64,000 nucleotides of DNA from Nelumbo lutea (GCA_022828595.1 JAKGHH010000001.1:211867848-211931847); one strand, 5' to 3'. Shown: positions 32,801 through 38,337, counted from the stretch's first letter. Numbers and translations are program-made. Notes: generated by a model from the sequence alone, not told the origin.

Positions 32801-34910
32801 AAACTTTCTTGTACTCAGCTTTGTAGGGGTATCTTCATTACTTTAACATTGTGTTTTTCAGCCACATTTCTACTCTGTGATTCAATTATGTTATTACACT
32901 TGCTTTAGAGGTCTGAATTGTCAGTTATTAGTTGTAGTCTATAGAGACCAAGTATGACTTGTGAGTTGTGAGATATCATGGATTTTGATTATTTGTTGAT
33001 ATGGAGGGAGCAAAGTCCATGAATAGAGACCACGGCAAGAGTACTATTAATAGGTGAAACACTCTAGTAAACAGTATTGGATCCCAAACCTCCTCTGAAA
33101 GAAAGTTGATTTTCCCAGGGAGTTTACATCTTAAAGATGAATTTGGAATTTTTGGGGAGTTTGGTCTGAGCAGGCATAAAGATGAAATGAGTGGGTGAAA
33201 GTAAAAATTAGCCCTAAATTTATTTTATTGACAATAAAGCATTTTATTACCAACAAAGCAACAATTGGGTTGAAGTCCCATCCTTGCTCCCTTGTTTTGG
33301 TTACCTTACTGCCAATTCCTTTGTCACCCTTTGTCACCAAATCTAGATTGAATACAATGAGATGGATCCTGGATGAAATGTAGATGTGTCAACTCCAGGA
33401 AGAAAGTTTGGGATCATCTGGGACCCCATAAAACACATTAATGCTCTTTTGTCACAATTACTTGTGAAAACATCTTTACCACTCCTTATTTTTAATATTG
33501 AATCCGTCACATGCATGTGGAATACATATACTGATATACATAGTTGTAGACAATGTTCTTAATACAGGACCATAGAACAGGTATATTAATTGGAAAAGCA
33601 TATCATTAAGTTCCACCTAATGCCATAAAATAGTAAATTGTCTCCACTCCGAATAGGGGTTTCCCATTCTATCAAAAACAAAATTCCATCCATATGACTA
33701 ATAAAGGATTTCCTTATTTTCATAGGGAAATCTTACTTTACCTAATGGAACATCATTGAATTCGTTCCTAGGAAAAATTGTAGAAACTTCTCATGCATGA
33801 TGTCAACTAGCTCCAACTTTTCCTTTTGAAAGAAAAAAAATTCCATCAAAATACCCACCAATTATCACTTCTTCATGTTGTTTCTATAAAAGCAGGGTTG
33901 AAAAAGATTAAGTTGAACCTTTATTTCAATTATCAAAAAAAAAAAAAGATTAAGTTGAACCTTGGTTGCAATTTGAGGTTTACATCCGTAATGCCATGAC
34001 ATTTTTTATATAATATATAGTTTTTGAAACAGAACTCGAGTTTCCCAATGATGGAAATGATTTTCAGTTAGCAAGAGAGTGGCTTATATAATTTTCTAAA
34101 TAAAATCTAAAGTTATTTTGTAGTTAAACGTAGCAACTTTCTAACAGTGGCAATGGCTCATACTACTGATACTGCATTGCTATTAAGCAAATCGAGTATA
34201 CTATTTATCTGCATTTTGTGTTCAGGCCTGCATTTCTGGAAATGCAAAATGCATCATTTCAATGTGTTTTGTAATTCAACTAACCTTTGTAGGTGAATGG
34301 AGGCAAGGCTCCCGAATATCGCGAACAATAGAACTTATAAGTTGCAAATTGACCGTACCCGCCTTTACACAAGTCCATTGCTTGTCCTTTTCGTCTAAAG
34401 ACATCGCAAATCCCCCCACCCCTCCCCCCTCCTCTTACGTTCTCACCTCCTGAGACCAATACAACGAATCAATCAGAAATTAGCTTCGTAATAAAAGAAC
34501 CGCTGCAAAGAAAATGATGTTCCCACATTAGGAGGGAGGAAAAGAGAAACAGGAATTATCCGAACATAAAAACGAAACTGCAGTAAAGATAAATCCATTT
34601 GAAAATCAACTGGAAGTAGATTTCATTATTTAATTCGAACAATTATGAAGTAAAATAAGCTATTGAAAGAAAAATAATCAGAAAGCCATCCAATTCAAAG
34701 GTTTGGCGCAATTCGGCAAGGGCGAACTATGGATTGAGAAAGAACAAGAATGGCTAGTGATCCGATTCAAAATTTCACGAACAAAAAAGACCGATTTGAA
34801 GTTCCAAGTGAACCGAAAAACGAAAACAAACACAAATAACATAAATTAACCTGAAAATGGTGGAGATATGGAGATCTGAGGTCCGAGCGGAGTTCTACGA
34901 GCTCCGCCAT
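2947..34910 (-). CDS. TBC-domain Rab GTPase-activating protein, giant-intron gene, 3' end outside window
   Basis: The predicted protein should speed GTP hydrolysis by a Rab GTPase in membrane traffic. Eight exons give about 542 residues (1,626 nt), phases agree at every junction, and all introns are GT-AG. Landmarks in order: [13 protein letters not shown] (exon 2), [20 protein letters not shown] (exon 3), [18 protein letters not shown] (exon 4), a long acidic insert with [13 protein letters not shown] (exon 5), VVDVVRTD with the arginine finger at about residue 410 (exon 6), YCQG-MSDL with the glutamine finger at about 445 (exons 6/7) and [20 protein letters not shown] (exon 8). It resembles, from memory, the Arabidopsis group of At5g52580, about 650-700 residues, so 100-150 C-terminal residues are missing off the left edge. 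Introns 3 and 4 are 10.8 and 16.4 kb of nested transposons. No frameshift or stop was seen in the exons, so the gene looks functional. Confidence 0.9.
3243..3331 (-). CDS. RabGAP exon 7
   Basis: The exon is 89 nt. Its acceptor is TTATAG and its first two bases complete the glycine of YCQG. It encodes [20 protein letters not shown] and CFEMLLRRM, the core TBC helix region. The donor is GTACC directly after ATG. The short flanking introns (95 and 157 bp) contrast with the multi-kilobase ones upstream. Confidence 0.92.
3489..3611 (-). CDS. RabGAP exon 6 with both catalytic fingers
   Basis: The exon is 123 nt. Its acceptor is TTTTACAG and its first two bases complete a valine codon. It encodes [16 protein letters not shown], with the catalytic arginine of the IxxDxxR motif, then [19 protein letters not shown], with the catalytic glutamine. 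Both fingers needed for dual-finger RabGAP catalysis are intact. The donor GTTACA splits the glycine codon after CAA. Confidence 0.93.
3734..4536 (-). CDS. RabGAP exon 5 (long acidic insert)
   Basis: The exon is 803 nt. The acceptor is TTATTGCAG before GAACCGATACATGG ([10 protein letters not shown]). It continues with [20 protein letters not shown], then about 200 low-conservation residues rich in Asp, Glu and Ser, the conserved island [15 protein letters not shown], and [10 protein letters not shown] at the end. The donor is GTAAAC. The frame is open across the exon. The Ser/Asp-rich insert splits the TBC domain and is a feature of this subfamily; it may be regulatory, but nothing in the sequence shows how. 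Confidence 0.92.
4537..4929. other. Start of giant intron 4, possible LTR fragment
   Basis: This is AT-rich intron. Bases 4,742-4,930 look like part of an LTR. They begin TGTTAAGAGG, contain a perfect 9-bp inverted repeat GAGACCAAG...CTTGGTCTC near 4,756, and carry a TATA-like TCTATAAATAG near 4,863. I could not find the other end or a target duplication, so the identity is tentative. Confidence 0.3.
4930..6315 (+). pseudogene. LINE relic #1: end of RT to RNase H and poly(A) tail
   Basis: Plus-strand fragments read [16 protein letters not shown] (end of the RT region), then [19 protein letters not shown] in the linker before the zinc-binding region, and finally VVGWLNGTK with [18 protein letters not shown], the C-terminal RNase H signature. 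Several frameshifts and stops separate them. The 3' end is an AATAAA-rich tail at 6,270-6,315. It is 5'-truncated and dead. It is antisense to the RabGAP gene within intron 4. Confidence 0.75.
6233..6375. repeat. Duplicated ~140-bp segment, copy 1
   Basis: It starts ACTGTTGTACGATTACC and ends CTTCTCAACCAC followed by a T-run and GATAAA. It is nearly identical to 9,032-9,173. The segment spans the poly(A) end of LINE relic #1 plus flanking DNA, so a junction has been copied, not a single transposon. The two copies bracket the palindromic array. Confidence 0.8.
6595..8510. repeat. Tandem array of palindromic GTGGGNCCCAC units
   Basis: The core at 6,690-7,745 has a period near 87 bp. Each unit holds GTGGGMCCCACT, then TAGGTTGATTTGTTAGTGGG, then TGGCCCACTTTAAGATTTT and a spacer AACTTAAATATTTTGACA. 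I count about twelve units, some shortened. From 7,750 to 8,510 the units become longer (about 125 bp) and degenerate, with GTGGGTAGGATCCACTAA and TAAGAGCCACCGAATTAGCC. At least eight exact 11-bp palindromes GTGGG(A/T)CCCAC occur. No coding potential. It sits in intron 4 of the RabGAP gene. Confidence 0.85.
8511..9031 (-). promoter_or_regulatory. LTR-like promoter region with TATA box (minus strand)
   Basis: Read on the minus strand there is TATATAAGGGGGAGAG near 8,830-8,845, followed by a purine-rich leader (AGAGAAAAGAGAGAAG and similar) to about 8,660. This is the usual look of a plant retrotransposon LTR promoter and leader. The minus-strand start TGTTTAGGACTAAAA at 9,033 could be an LTR start. 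No partner LTR or target duplication was found. Confidence 0.35.
9032..9173. repeat. Duplicated ~140-bp segment, copy 2
   Basis: This is the near-identical partner of 6,233-6,375, with the same LINE tail, the same AAATAAATAAATAAATAA stretch and the same following TCAGTCAGCTGATGGGG. Its end contains the left target duplication of LINE #2. Confidence 0.8.
9165..10810 (-). mobile_element. 5'-truncated L1-type LINE #2 with 15-bp target duplication
   Basis: The insertion is bounded by a perfect direct repeat TCTTCTCAACCACTT at 9,150-9,164 and 10,811-10,825. On the minus strand it starts inside the reverse transcriptase ([13 protein letters not shown], then [31 protein letters not shown]) and passes into the zinc-binding region zf-RVT at 9,278-9,763 ([28 protein letters not shown] with a CxxC...HxxxxHC pattern). 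The poly(A) tail is the T-run at 9,163-9,175. There is no RNase H domain after zf-RVT, unlike LINE #3. Frames are broken near 10,170-10,180. It is same-sense with the RabGAP gene. Confidence 0.88.
10826..12111 (-). pseudogene. LINE #3, 3' part: zf-RVT and RNase H
   Basis: This is the 3' third of a LINE that continues at 17,732-18,214 and 19,977-20,310. The minus strand encodes [20 protein letters not shown] next to the Copia junction, a zf-RVT-like block ([26 protein letters not shown]) at 11,286-11,759 and an RNase H at 10,868-11,292 ([35 protein letters not shown]). The first RNase H Asp is Tyr in LNFYGS. The tail is the T-run near 10,835-10,848. At least two stops or frameshifts make it inactive. 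Confidence 0.85.
12112..12412 (-). repeat. Copia 3' LTR
   Basis: It is 301 bp, with ends TGTTAATAAACCC and CATTCTAACA as read on the plus strand. It contains a GAA/AAG-rich run at 12,145-12,200. It aligns with 17,420-17,726. Confidence 0.93.
12420..14651 (-). pseudogene. pol: Copia pol, C-terminal part: integrase end, RT, RNase H
   Basis: An open frame of 743 residues. It begins within the integrase ([20 protein letters not shown]) and includes [12 protein letters not shown] and a variable Pro/Ser-rich linker. The reverse transcriptase follows, with [31 protein letters not shown] and the catalytic [11 protein letters not shown]. RNase H has [21 protein letters not shown] and [12 protein letters not shown]. 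It ends [11 protein letters not shown] at the polypurine tract. RT and RNase H motifs look intact except Ala to Thr in the TDADW motif. The frame upstream is closed by TAG at 14,703-14,705, so the N-terminus shown here is not natural. Confidence 0.9.
14703..15560 (-). pseudogene. pol: Copia protease and integrase region
   Basis: At about 15,520-15,545 the minus strand reads [13 protein letters not shown], the aspartic protease active site. The following 270 codons (14,703-15,512) contain the integrase zinc-binding motif ([17 protein letters not shown]) and core residues in LVHSDVWGP and CSDNAKEYN. The frame ends at TAG in TPQ-stop-NG, where most Copia elements have TPQQNG, so a CAG-to-TAG change is likely. 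A frameshift near 15,545-15,560 separates protease from gag. Confidence 0.85.
15601..16659 (-). pseudogene. gag: Copia gag (nucleocapsid), interrupted by TAG stops
   Basis: I start at the Met of [15 protein letters not shown], which aligns with MADNNDSKPSVM of the second Copia at 62,802. The UBN2-type gag core reads [20 protein letters not shown], then [20 protein letters not shown], and is followed by an Arg/Gly-rich tail. A zinc knuckle CTHCGLEGH follows, but its last Cys is Phe (HTLNFF against HTTNYC in the other copy). TAG stops lie at 15,826-15,828, 15,700-15,702 and 15,601-15,603. Confidence 0.88.
17407..17419 (-). other. Copia primer-binding site
   Basis: Reads TGGTATCAGAGCC on the minus strand directly inside the 5' LTR. 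It is complementary to the 3' end of plant initiator tRNA-Met, as in most plant Copia elements. The same site occurs at 62,211 on the plus strand. Confidence 0.9.
17420..17726 (-). repeat. Copia 5' LTR
   Basis: It is 307 bp, and differs from the 3' LTR by about ten substitutions and a longer GAA/AAG run at 17,455-17,515. Ends are TGTTAG and CTAACA, a perfect 6-bp inverted pair. Confidence 0.93.
17732..18214 (-). pseudogene. LINE #3, middle part: RT thumb and connection
   Basis: The minus strand reads [20 protein letters not shown], then [20 protein letters not shown], then [11 protein letters not shown] followed by a stop, [20 protein letters not shown] and VGNGS at the Copia junction. Joined over the Copia insertion it reads [15 protein letters not shown], the expected LINE text, with one copy of AGAAC removed. 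Its other end is at the solo LTR. Confidence 0.9.
18210..19976. mobile_element. Solo LTR, 18,215-19,971, TSD CCACC (copy B)
   Basis: The 1,757-bp insertion begins TGTTAGACAG and ends CTCTTTCA, with perfect 5-bp direct repeats CCACC at 18,210-18,214 and 19,972-19,976. Removing it and one repeat joins the RT of LINE #3 in frame ([14 protein letters not shown]...VVEKC). There are no coding motifs, no internal region and no second LTR, so a solo LTR left by LTR-LTR recombination is the simplest reading. It is homologous to 348-1,622. Which strand is 5' to 3' is unclear; the shared TCCGTATCAGGTAT may be a splice-donor-like site if the plus strand is the sense. Confidence 0.88.
19977..20310 (-). 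pseudogene. LINE #3, 5'-most remaining part: RT palm
   Basis: The minus strand encodes [20 protein letters not shown] followed by DIILFLD (the FADD catalytic motif), [11 protein letters not shown] and [15 protein letters not shown], and then a TAG where Trp is expected, just before the solo LTR. It is truncated at about 20,310; no earlier RT motifs or endonuclease were found. Confidence 0.9.
20311..20894. other. Intron 4 sequence with CT microsatellite
   Basis: AT-rich intron next to exon 4. A (CT)n run of about 30 bp lies at 20,767-20,797 and AATAATAAT-type repeats at 20,625-20,660. Nothing else recognised. Confidence 0.6.
20895..20998 (-). CDS. RabGAP exon 4
   Basis: The exon is 104 nt. 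The acceptor is CATGGTCAG and the donor GTAGAAAT after GCTAGGAG. It encodes [18 protein letters not shown], then [17 protein letters not shown], the start of the TBC domain. Two leftover bases (AG) join the G of exon 5 to complete Arg, giving [12 protein letters not shown]. It is a small exon stranded between introns of 16.4 and 10.8 kb. Confidence 0.93.
21274..24334 (+). mobile_element. 5'-truncated LINE #4, 21,292-24,316, 18-bp TSD
   Basis: The direct repeat AACACCCTAATTGAAATA at 21,274-21,291 and 24,317-24,334 bounds the insertion. Plus-strand domains: RT start ([20 protein letters not shown]) near 21,320, [34 protein letters not shown] at about 21,840, [20 protein letters not shown], then after a [16 protein letters not shown], a zf-RVT remnant, and RNase H ([41 protein letters not shown]). 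The tail is poly(A) at 24,304-24,318. The endonuclease and ORF1 are missing through 5' truncation. Several stops (for example at 21,993 and 22,760). Antisense to RabGAP, in intron 3. Confidence 0.93.
22143..22483. mobile_element. Harbinger/Tourist-like MITE in LINE #4, TSD TAT
   Basis: The 335-bp element at 22,146-22,480 has terminal inverted repeats GGGCCCATTTGGCG...CGCCAAATGGGCCC and a 3-bp duplication TAT. Removing it restores the LINE reading frame through [10 protein letters not shown]. The inside is GC-rich for this region, with CGTCTTTCCGTGTCTTTCCG and related words. A second copy lies at about 46,700-47,009. Confidence 0.9.
24335..25080. other. Intron 3 sequence, nothing firm
   Basis: AT-rich. 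The last 220 bp (from about 24,860) may be the 3' LTR of the Copia relic to the right, because a CTAACA end and a polypurine tract follow at 25,115-25,135. Its other boundary could not be set. Confidence 0.4.
25081..26823 (-). pseudogene. Decayed Copia element (RT region and linker)
   Basis: On the minus strand the segment matches the same stretches as the intact Copia at 12,420-14,400 but with many stops and indels. Recognisable parts are the end GCTAGGGGGTGTTAGAAG (polypurine tract and LTR edge, about 25,120), the peptide around FMQ..TSHWEAVLR near 25,430, YMEQSPGY near 26,035, [16 protein letters not shown] at 26,300-26,350 and the [14 protein letters not shown] area near 26,650. It has lost gag, and no right LTR is seen. 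Confidence 0.65.
26824..27010 (+). pseudogene. Copia gag-protease fragment, opposite orientation
   Basis: The plus strand encodes [20 protein letters not shown], then [16 protein letters not shown], which matches the Copia protease start W(V/I)IDSGASNHMTG with Ser to Phe and Gly to Glu changes. It abuts the minus-strand Copia relic, so two separate elements or an inversion are joined here. Confidence 0.65.
27015..27185 (+). repeat. SINE-like sequence
   Basis: It begins GGCCATTACTTGGTGTAATG and contains TAATGGTAAAATCTCAGGC (box A-like) and GATCATGAGTTTGAGTC (box B-like) about 35 bp apart, then GAACAGCC, CCAAGACCCC and a GGCCTTTC-like end. The order is like the Au SINE at 32,075 but much diverged. 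Confidence 0.45.
27186..27500 (-). other. Open minus-strand frame of unknown identity, probably transposon-derived
   Basis: A frame of 121 codons (27,045-27,410) has the stretch [21 protein letters not shown] do not recognise it. With 28,690-31,260 it could be one degenerate LINE 5' region split by the hAT element. No catalytic motif supports this. Confidence 0.25.
27501..28689. mobile_element. hAT-type non-autonomous element with internal minisatellite, 27,509-28,681
   Basis: Terminal inverted repeats are CATAGTTGTCAAGGC at the left and GCCTTGAAAACTATG at the right. An 8-bp target duplication with one mismatch is present (GAACCCTG, GAATCCTG). The ends carry GCCTAGGC-rich wording. The middle (27,905-28,445) is a T-rich minisatellite with a period of about 75-90 bp, each unit having GGAC-GAAACAGGGGCTCTGC-like text; eight units can be seen. 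No transposase. 1,173 bp. Confidence 0.8.
28690..29528 (-). other. Degenerate sequence, possible LINE ORF1 remains
   Basis: Several short minus-strand frames are Glu/Val-rich (for example [18 protein letters not shown] near 29,250). Nothing matches a family I can name. The idea of a LINE 5' region rests on the neighbourhood only. Confidence 0.25.
29529..29985 (-). mobile_element. Short 5'-truncated LINE #5, 29,546-29,968, 17-bp TSD
   Basis: The target duplication TCCGGTAACATCA(G/T)TTG at 29,529-29,545 and 29,969-29,985 has one mismatch. The minus strand encodes only the end of RNase [38 protein letters not shown] and [17 protein letters not shown]. The poly(A) tail is the T-run at 29,546-29,556. 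Only about 420 bp were copied. Confidence 0.9.
29986..31260 (-). other. Intron 3 sequence, possible degenerate transposon ORF
   Basis: Minus-strand frames include [20 protein letters not shown] near 30,310 and [20 protein letters not shown] near 31,130. They look like eroded coding sequence but I cannot assign them. The LINE #5 insertion sits inside the same block. Confidence 0.25.
31794..31892 (-). CDS. RabGAP exon 3
   Basis: The exon is 99 nt, in phase 0 on both sides. The acceptor is TGTTGTAG and the donor GTGAGTTC. It encodes [20 protein letters not shown], then [13 protein letters not shown], the segment just before the TBC domain that this RabGAP group keeps very well. Confidence 0.93.
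32075..32233 (+). repeat. Au-type SINE
   Basis: It reads GGCCTTGGTGCAACAGTTGG at the start, GACCTGGGTGACCAGGGCTG in the box B area, GGAAACAGCCTCTCTG, CCCTCCCCAGACCCCG, GGGAGCCTCGTTCACCAGG and ends GTTGCCCTTTAC. This order and wording is the plant Au SINE as I remember it. A few changes (GCTGAAATC for GTTCGAATC in box B) suggest an old copy. It lies in RabGAP intron 2. Confidence 0.8.
32240..32700 (-). pseudogene. RTE-type LINE 3' relic
   Basis: On the minus strand the text matches the C-terminal part of plant RTE LINE reverse transcriptase: the AMLYGTECWAV-like stretch near 32,630-32,660, then a [21 protein letters not shown] stretch at 32,560-32,620 with changes, and RLRWFGHV near 32,455. 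The 3' end AGCTGATCCCTTGTAGCTGG near 32,270 is also typical. Heavily mutated, 5'-truncated. It directly abuts the Au SINE. Confidence 0.65.
33903..33963 (-). mobile_element. Minimal retroposon: 23-bp insert with 19-bp TSD
   Basis: AAAGATTAAGTTGAACCTT occurs at 33,903-33,921 and again at 33,945-33,963. Between them is only TATTTCAATTATC plus an A-run. TATC plus A-run is how LINE #4 ends at 24,300, so this looks like a LINE insertion truncated to its last dozen bases. On that reading the LINE is in plus orientation relative to the window; the host gene is minus. Confidence 0.75.
34285..34431 (-). CDS. RabGAP exon 2
   Basis: The donor is GTTAGTTG after CCTACAAAG. It encodes [20 protein letters not shown], then [20 protein letters not shown]. 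The left limit is uncertain. With an acceptor GTAAGAG just before 34,431 the exon joins exon 1 in frame and adds EGGGVGGFA. An alternative acceptor, TCTCAG at about 34,450, runs into TAA. The Met at 34,402-34,404 could therefore be the true start, with exon 1 noncoding. Confidence 0.85.
34851..34910 (-). CDS. RabGAP exon 1 (possible coding start)
   Basis: ATGGCGGAGCTC at 34,910 opens 20 codons ([20 protein letters not shown]) that end exactly at a donor, CAG before GTTAATTT. The phase would suit exon 2 only with the weak acceptor described there. If that acceptor is not used this exon is 5' UTR. Confidence 0.5.
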
Positions 34911-35560
34911 TAACATAGACCGTTTTCTCTGGCCGGAATTTTTTATTTTGAAAAATAATAATTATAAAATAATAAGAAAATTAATTATGAACGATGAAGC
35001 CATGAAGGCCGAAGAAAAAAGAAAAGAAACAACGTCTCAGTCTCAACTTTCAATCCTTTTCTCAATTTATTTAATTATTATTTTTATATAGAGATTTCTC
35101 TTGAATACGCGAGGTGCGTAATGCGCGCCAAAAATCCCACTTTTTGGGATTGTGAGTATTACGCATGGCCGCGCAGTTTAGAATTTTCTGTTCGTTGTTT
35201 CTCAGGGACTTTATCTGGTCGTCAGCGTAACAGTCAACCAGACAACCCCTTGTGGTCAGTGGTGCACGTGCAACGGTGATAATGGAAAATAAATGAACCA
35301 AGCGATGGTCTGGACGTGAGGACAGTACAAGTATGTGAAATGTCAAAATTTTCCTTATTTATTTTTTTCTTTTACTATAACCAGTTTTGGATAACATAAT
35401 TTGGCATTTTAAGACCACAAATCACAAGATTTCAGCAATCCAGTCAACTTGTCAACAATGGACCACCTTTCTCATCTAATCTAAACTCTTAATGCTATGT
35501 TTGGTTTGAAGGAAAAGGTAAGAAAGAAAAGAAAGGAAAACATGTATAAACTTTGAAAAA
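34911..35560 (-). promoter_or_regulatory. Upstream region of the RabGAP gene
   Basis: This should hold the promoter. I see AT-rich sequence but no firm TATA box. Bases 35,113-35,163 form an inverted repeat: outer arms TGCGTAAT...ATTACGCA and inner arms AATCCCA...TGGGATT. CpG-rich words (ACGCGAGGTGCG, GCGCGCC) cluster at 35,105-35,130, unusual in this window. Confidence 0.4.
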
Positions 35561-35693
35561 TGTTAATTTCAAATACTTGCCGATCTTAAAAATAAAAAAT
35601 AAACAATCAAATAGTAACCCATTCGTGAGGAGTTTTATTTAAATTTAAATACAAACTATTCTTTTATTTCCTCCTTGAAAATAGATTTTAGAC

Positions 35694-35911
35694 ATTTGAC
35701 TTAGTTTGGAAAGATTATAAATACAAATATATACAGCGCAAAATCTTGTATTTTGTATTATTGTATATGTATTTACATTGTACATATTTATATTTGCATT
35801 TGATTCAGTTTGGAAGAAATTCAAATACAAATATATAGAGTACAAAACCTTCTATTTTGTATGCATTTACATTATACATACTTGTATTTGTACTCTTTCC
35901 AAACTGAGCCT
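35694..35911. repeat. MITE-like repeat with internal ~115-bp direct duplication
   Basis: Inverted ends are TTAGTTTGGAAAGA (left) and TCTTTCCAAACTGA (right). Inside, AGTTTGGAA...ATACAAATATATA...GTACAAAA occurs twice about 115 bp apart. No clean target duplication. A related stretch is at 48,300-48,420. Confidence 0.55.
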
Positions 35912-36560
35912 TAGAGCAGTTCAAGGAGTAAATTTGGCACCAAGCCACAATAACCAACAAAAGAATCATGTTCAATGAGCACTTTTAAACTAGCTAACAC
36001 AATCTATACAGGAATTGTATTCCATTCAACTTTCCATGACTTTTTCTCCATTCTCCTTCGAAAACTAATAGAGTGGCATTCTCACGCTCTCATTGCCTTG
36101 AGACAAACGAATACAAATAACATTATTATATTTATATAGTAATTAAATACATGCATTGTATGTGAGAAATTTTTCTTCATATTAATTACTTAAATTTTAG
36201 AGATATCATAGTTAACATAGAAATTGAAAATTAACAAAAGTAATAATAAGATTAAAAATAAACTTAAATGCTTGTAGCAAATAACAATTATAAAAATAAT
36301 TATTATTATTATTAAATTTTGTATTCCATTTCTGTCAAAAATAAAAATAACTTTTATTTTAACAATTATTTTTATTAAATATGATGATCATATAACATTA
36401 GAAGTGTTCTCAAATGTTTTCTACAAAATCTGTACAATTTTATTTTTGGTGTTCTATCATTTTTTAAATACTTATTATTCAATTATGGCACTATAGGTTT
36501 CTTCGAAAAGTTGGACCAATGACCCACCATCTAGATAAGAAAATAGTTTTTCTTTCAGAT
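35912..36560. other. AT-rich intergenic sequence
   Basis: Short ATT/TTA repeats at 36,295-36,330. No gene or element recognised. Confidence 0.6.
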
Positions 36561-36564
36561 TAGT

Positions 36565-37693
36565 TATAAATTAGGGAGAATTATAGTCAGAGTGGGCTAT
36601 ACATTTAAAATTAGGTTGCATGCAGGTTGGTCCTAAAACCGACAAAGCTCTGACAACCGGCTCTACATTTCAAATTATAAAAATTCTCGCCATGTCATTG
36701 GAGGTTTATGTGGTTGTTGCCAACATGGGACTCTCAATCCATGTTGGACACAACAAAAATCTTATACCAAAATTGCCCTTTAATGTTGGGCGATTGAAAA
36801 ATTAAAAAAAAAAAGGTTTTTTAGTTTCTCTCTCTCTCTCTCTCTCTCATCTCTCTCTTCTCAACGACTATGTGATTTGAAAATAAATAAAAATGGTTTT
36901 CGATTTCAGTATTTACGTTCTCTCTATTAATTTATCTCATTCCCTTTGCCTACCTATCATTCTCCCTCAATCTCTCAAATTCTCTTTCTTGGTCGATCTC
37001 TCCTTGTCCCTCAACTTCTGTTGTTCTCCCTCAATTTCTCTCCCACTCCCTCTCTCATTATTTTTTTATTTTCTTACACACTTATATGATATTAATCAAA
37101 TCGTATAAAAGAACATGAGACCAACTTGGTATGGTTCAAAAATCATTACACCAATTTGATAAAAATTCACAAAAAACTCTTAGCTATGAAATTTACACAA
37201 ACTTGATAGAAATTTATAACTCGGTTGTACAAGTGGTTGGTCCCTTTAGTTTTTTTATACTATCTGAATAATATTGTATAAGTTTGTAAGAAAATAAAAA
37301 AAAAAAAAGAACAAGAGAGGAGCGGGAAAAATACTAAGGGAGGAGTTATTGACAAGAGGGAGAAGAATGAGAGAGAGATAGAGGGAGAGAGGGAGATTTT
37401 GATTTGGCTACAGTCCAAAGCTGAGAGAGTGGGAGACACAAAGGGAGTGGGAGAGAAACTAATAACCTATTTTCGATATATGCTTTTTGTTGTGGACTTG
37501 TGTCCAACATGGATTAAGAGTCCCATGGTCCCATGTTGGTAACAACAAGATAAGCCTATAATGACATGGATGGGTTTTTATAATTTGAAATGTATAGCCA
37601 GCTAATTATCAGAGTTTTGTTGGTTTCTAGATCAACTTGCAACTTAATTTTAAATGTACAACCAACTTTAACTATAATTTTCCCTTTAAAGTA
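36565..37693. mobile_element. Foldback Mutator-like element, 36,574-37,684
   Basis: The element is 1,111 bp. The ends GGGAGAATTATAGTCA and the complement of the right end, GGGAAAATTATAGTTA, start inverted repeats that continue for at least 230 bp with good similarity (CATTTAAAATTA-GTTGCA, ACATTTCAAATTATAAAAA, GCCATGTCATT, CAACATGGGAC) and more loosely almost to the centre near 37,150. Probable 9-bp target duplication TATAAATTA / TTTAAAGTA (7 of 9). No transposase. A CT-rich run at 36,825-36,860 faces an AG-rich run at 37,370-37,400, as expected of the two arms. Confidence 0.8.
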
Positions 37694-38043
37694 TGTATTC
37701 CATTTACATTATATAAATATTTTTTACTTATCACATTTAATTTTTGTTTGTTTATGATATCATTTGACCCAAACCACTAACCCACCACCCAAAAAGAAAA
37801 ATAGTTTGATTTTTAGGTTAACATTAAATTCTGTATTACATTTCCATCATTGATAAAATTATTTCTTATCTATAATACTTGTTTTTATTCAATATAATGA
37901 ATACATAATATTAGAGATGTACCCAGTATTTTATTTTTTATAAATATATAACATTAGAGATGTGTCCATATTTTTCTCTGTCCTTTATTTTTATTTTTGT
38001 GATTATTTTAATTTTATATTTTTCAATATTTAATTATTTGACT
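37694..38043. other. AT-rich spacer
   Basis: No gene. Repeated words such as CATTAGAGATGT suggest small local duplications at 37,910-37,965. Confidence 0.55.
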
Positions 38044-38304
38044 ATGGCATCTAGGGGTGCTCACTGCTCGGGTTTTATATTTTTCAAGATAAAGGCTTGA
38101 AGTCAAACTTGGACAATGAATACTGAAATGGTGGTCGATTTGCTAGTGTTGGACAGGTTGTCGTCACCTGAACTTAAAGCGAGAGGTGCCAAAGATGATA
38201 GGTGTTACCGGAGAGGGAGTAGCGGGCACCTGGCTTTGGTGGCTTGGTGCTTGTTGGCGATCGGCGTTGCCGCTTGGTGGTTGGCATGGAGCAGCAGAGG
38301 AGAT

Positions 38305-38337
<33 letters not shown>

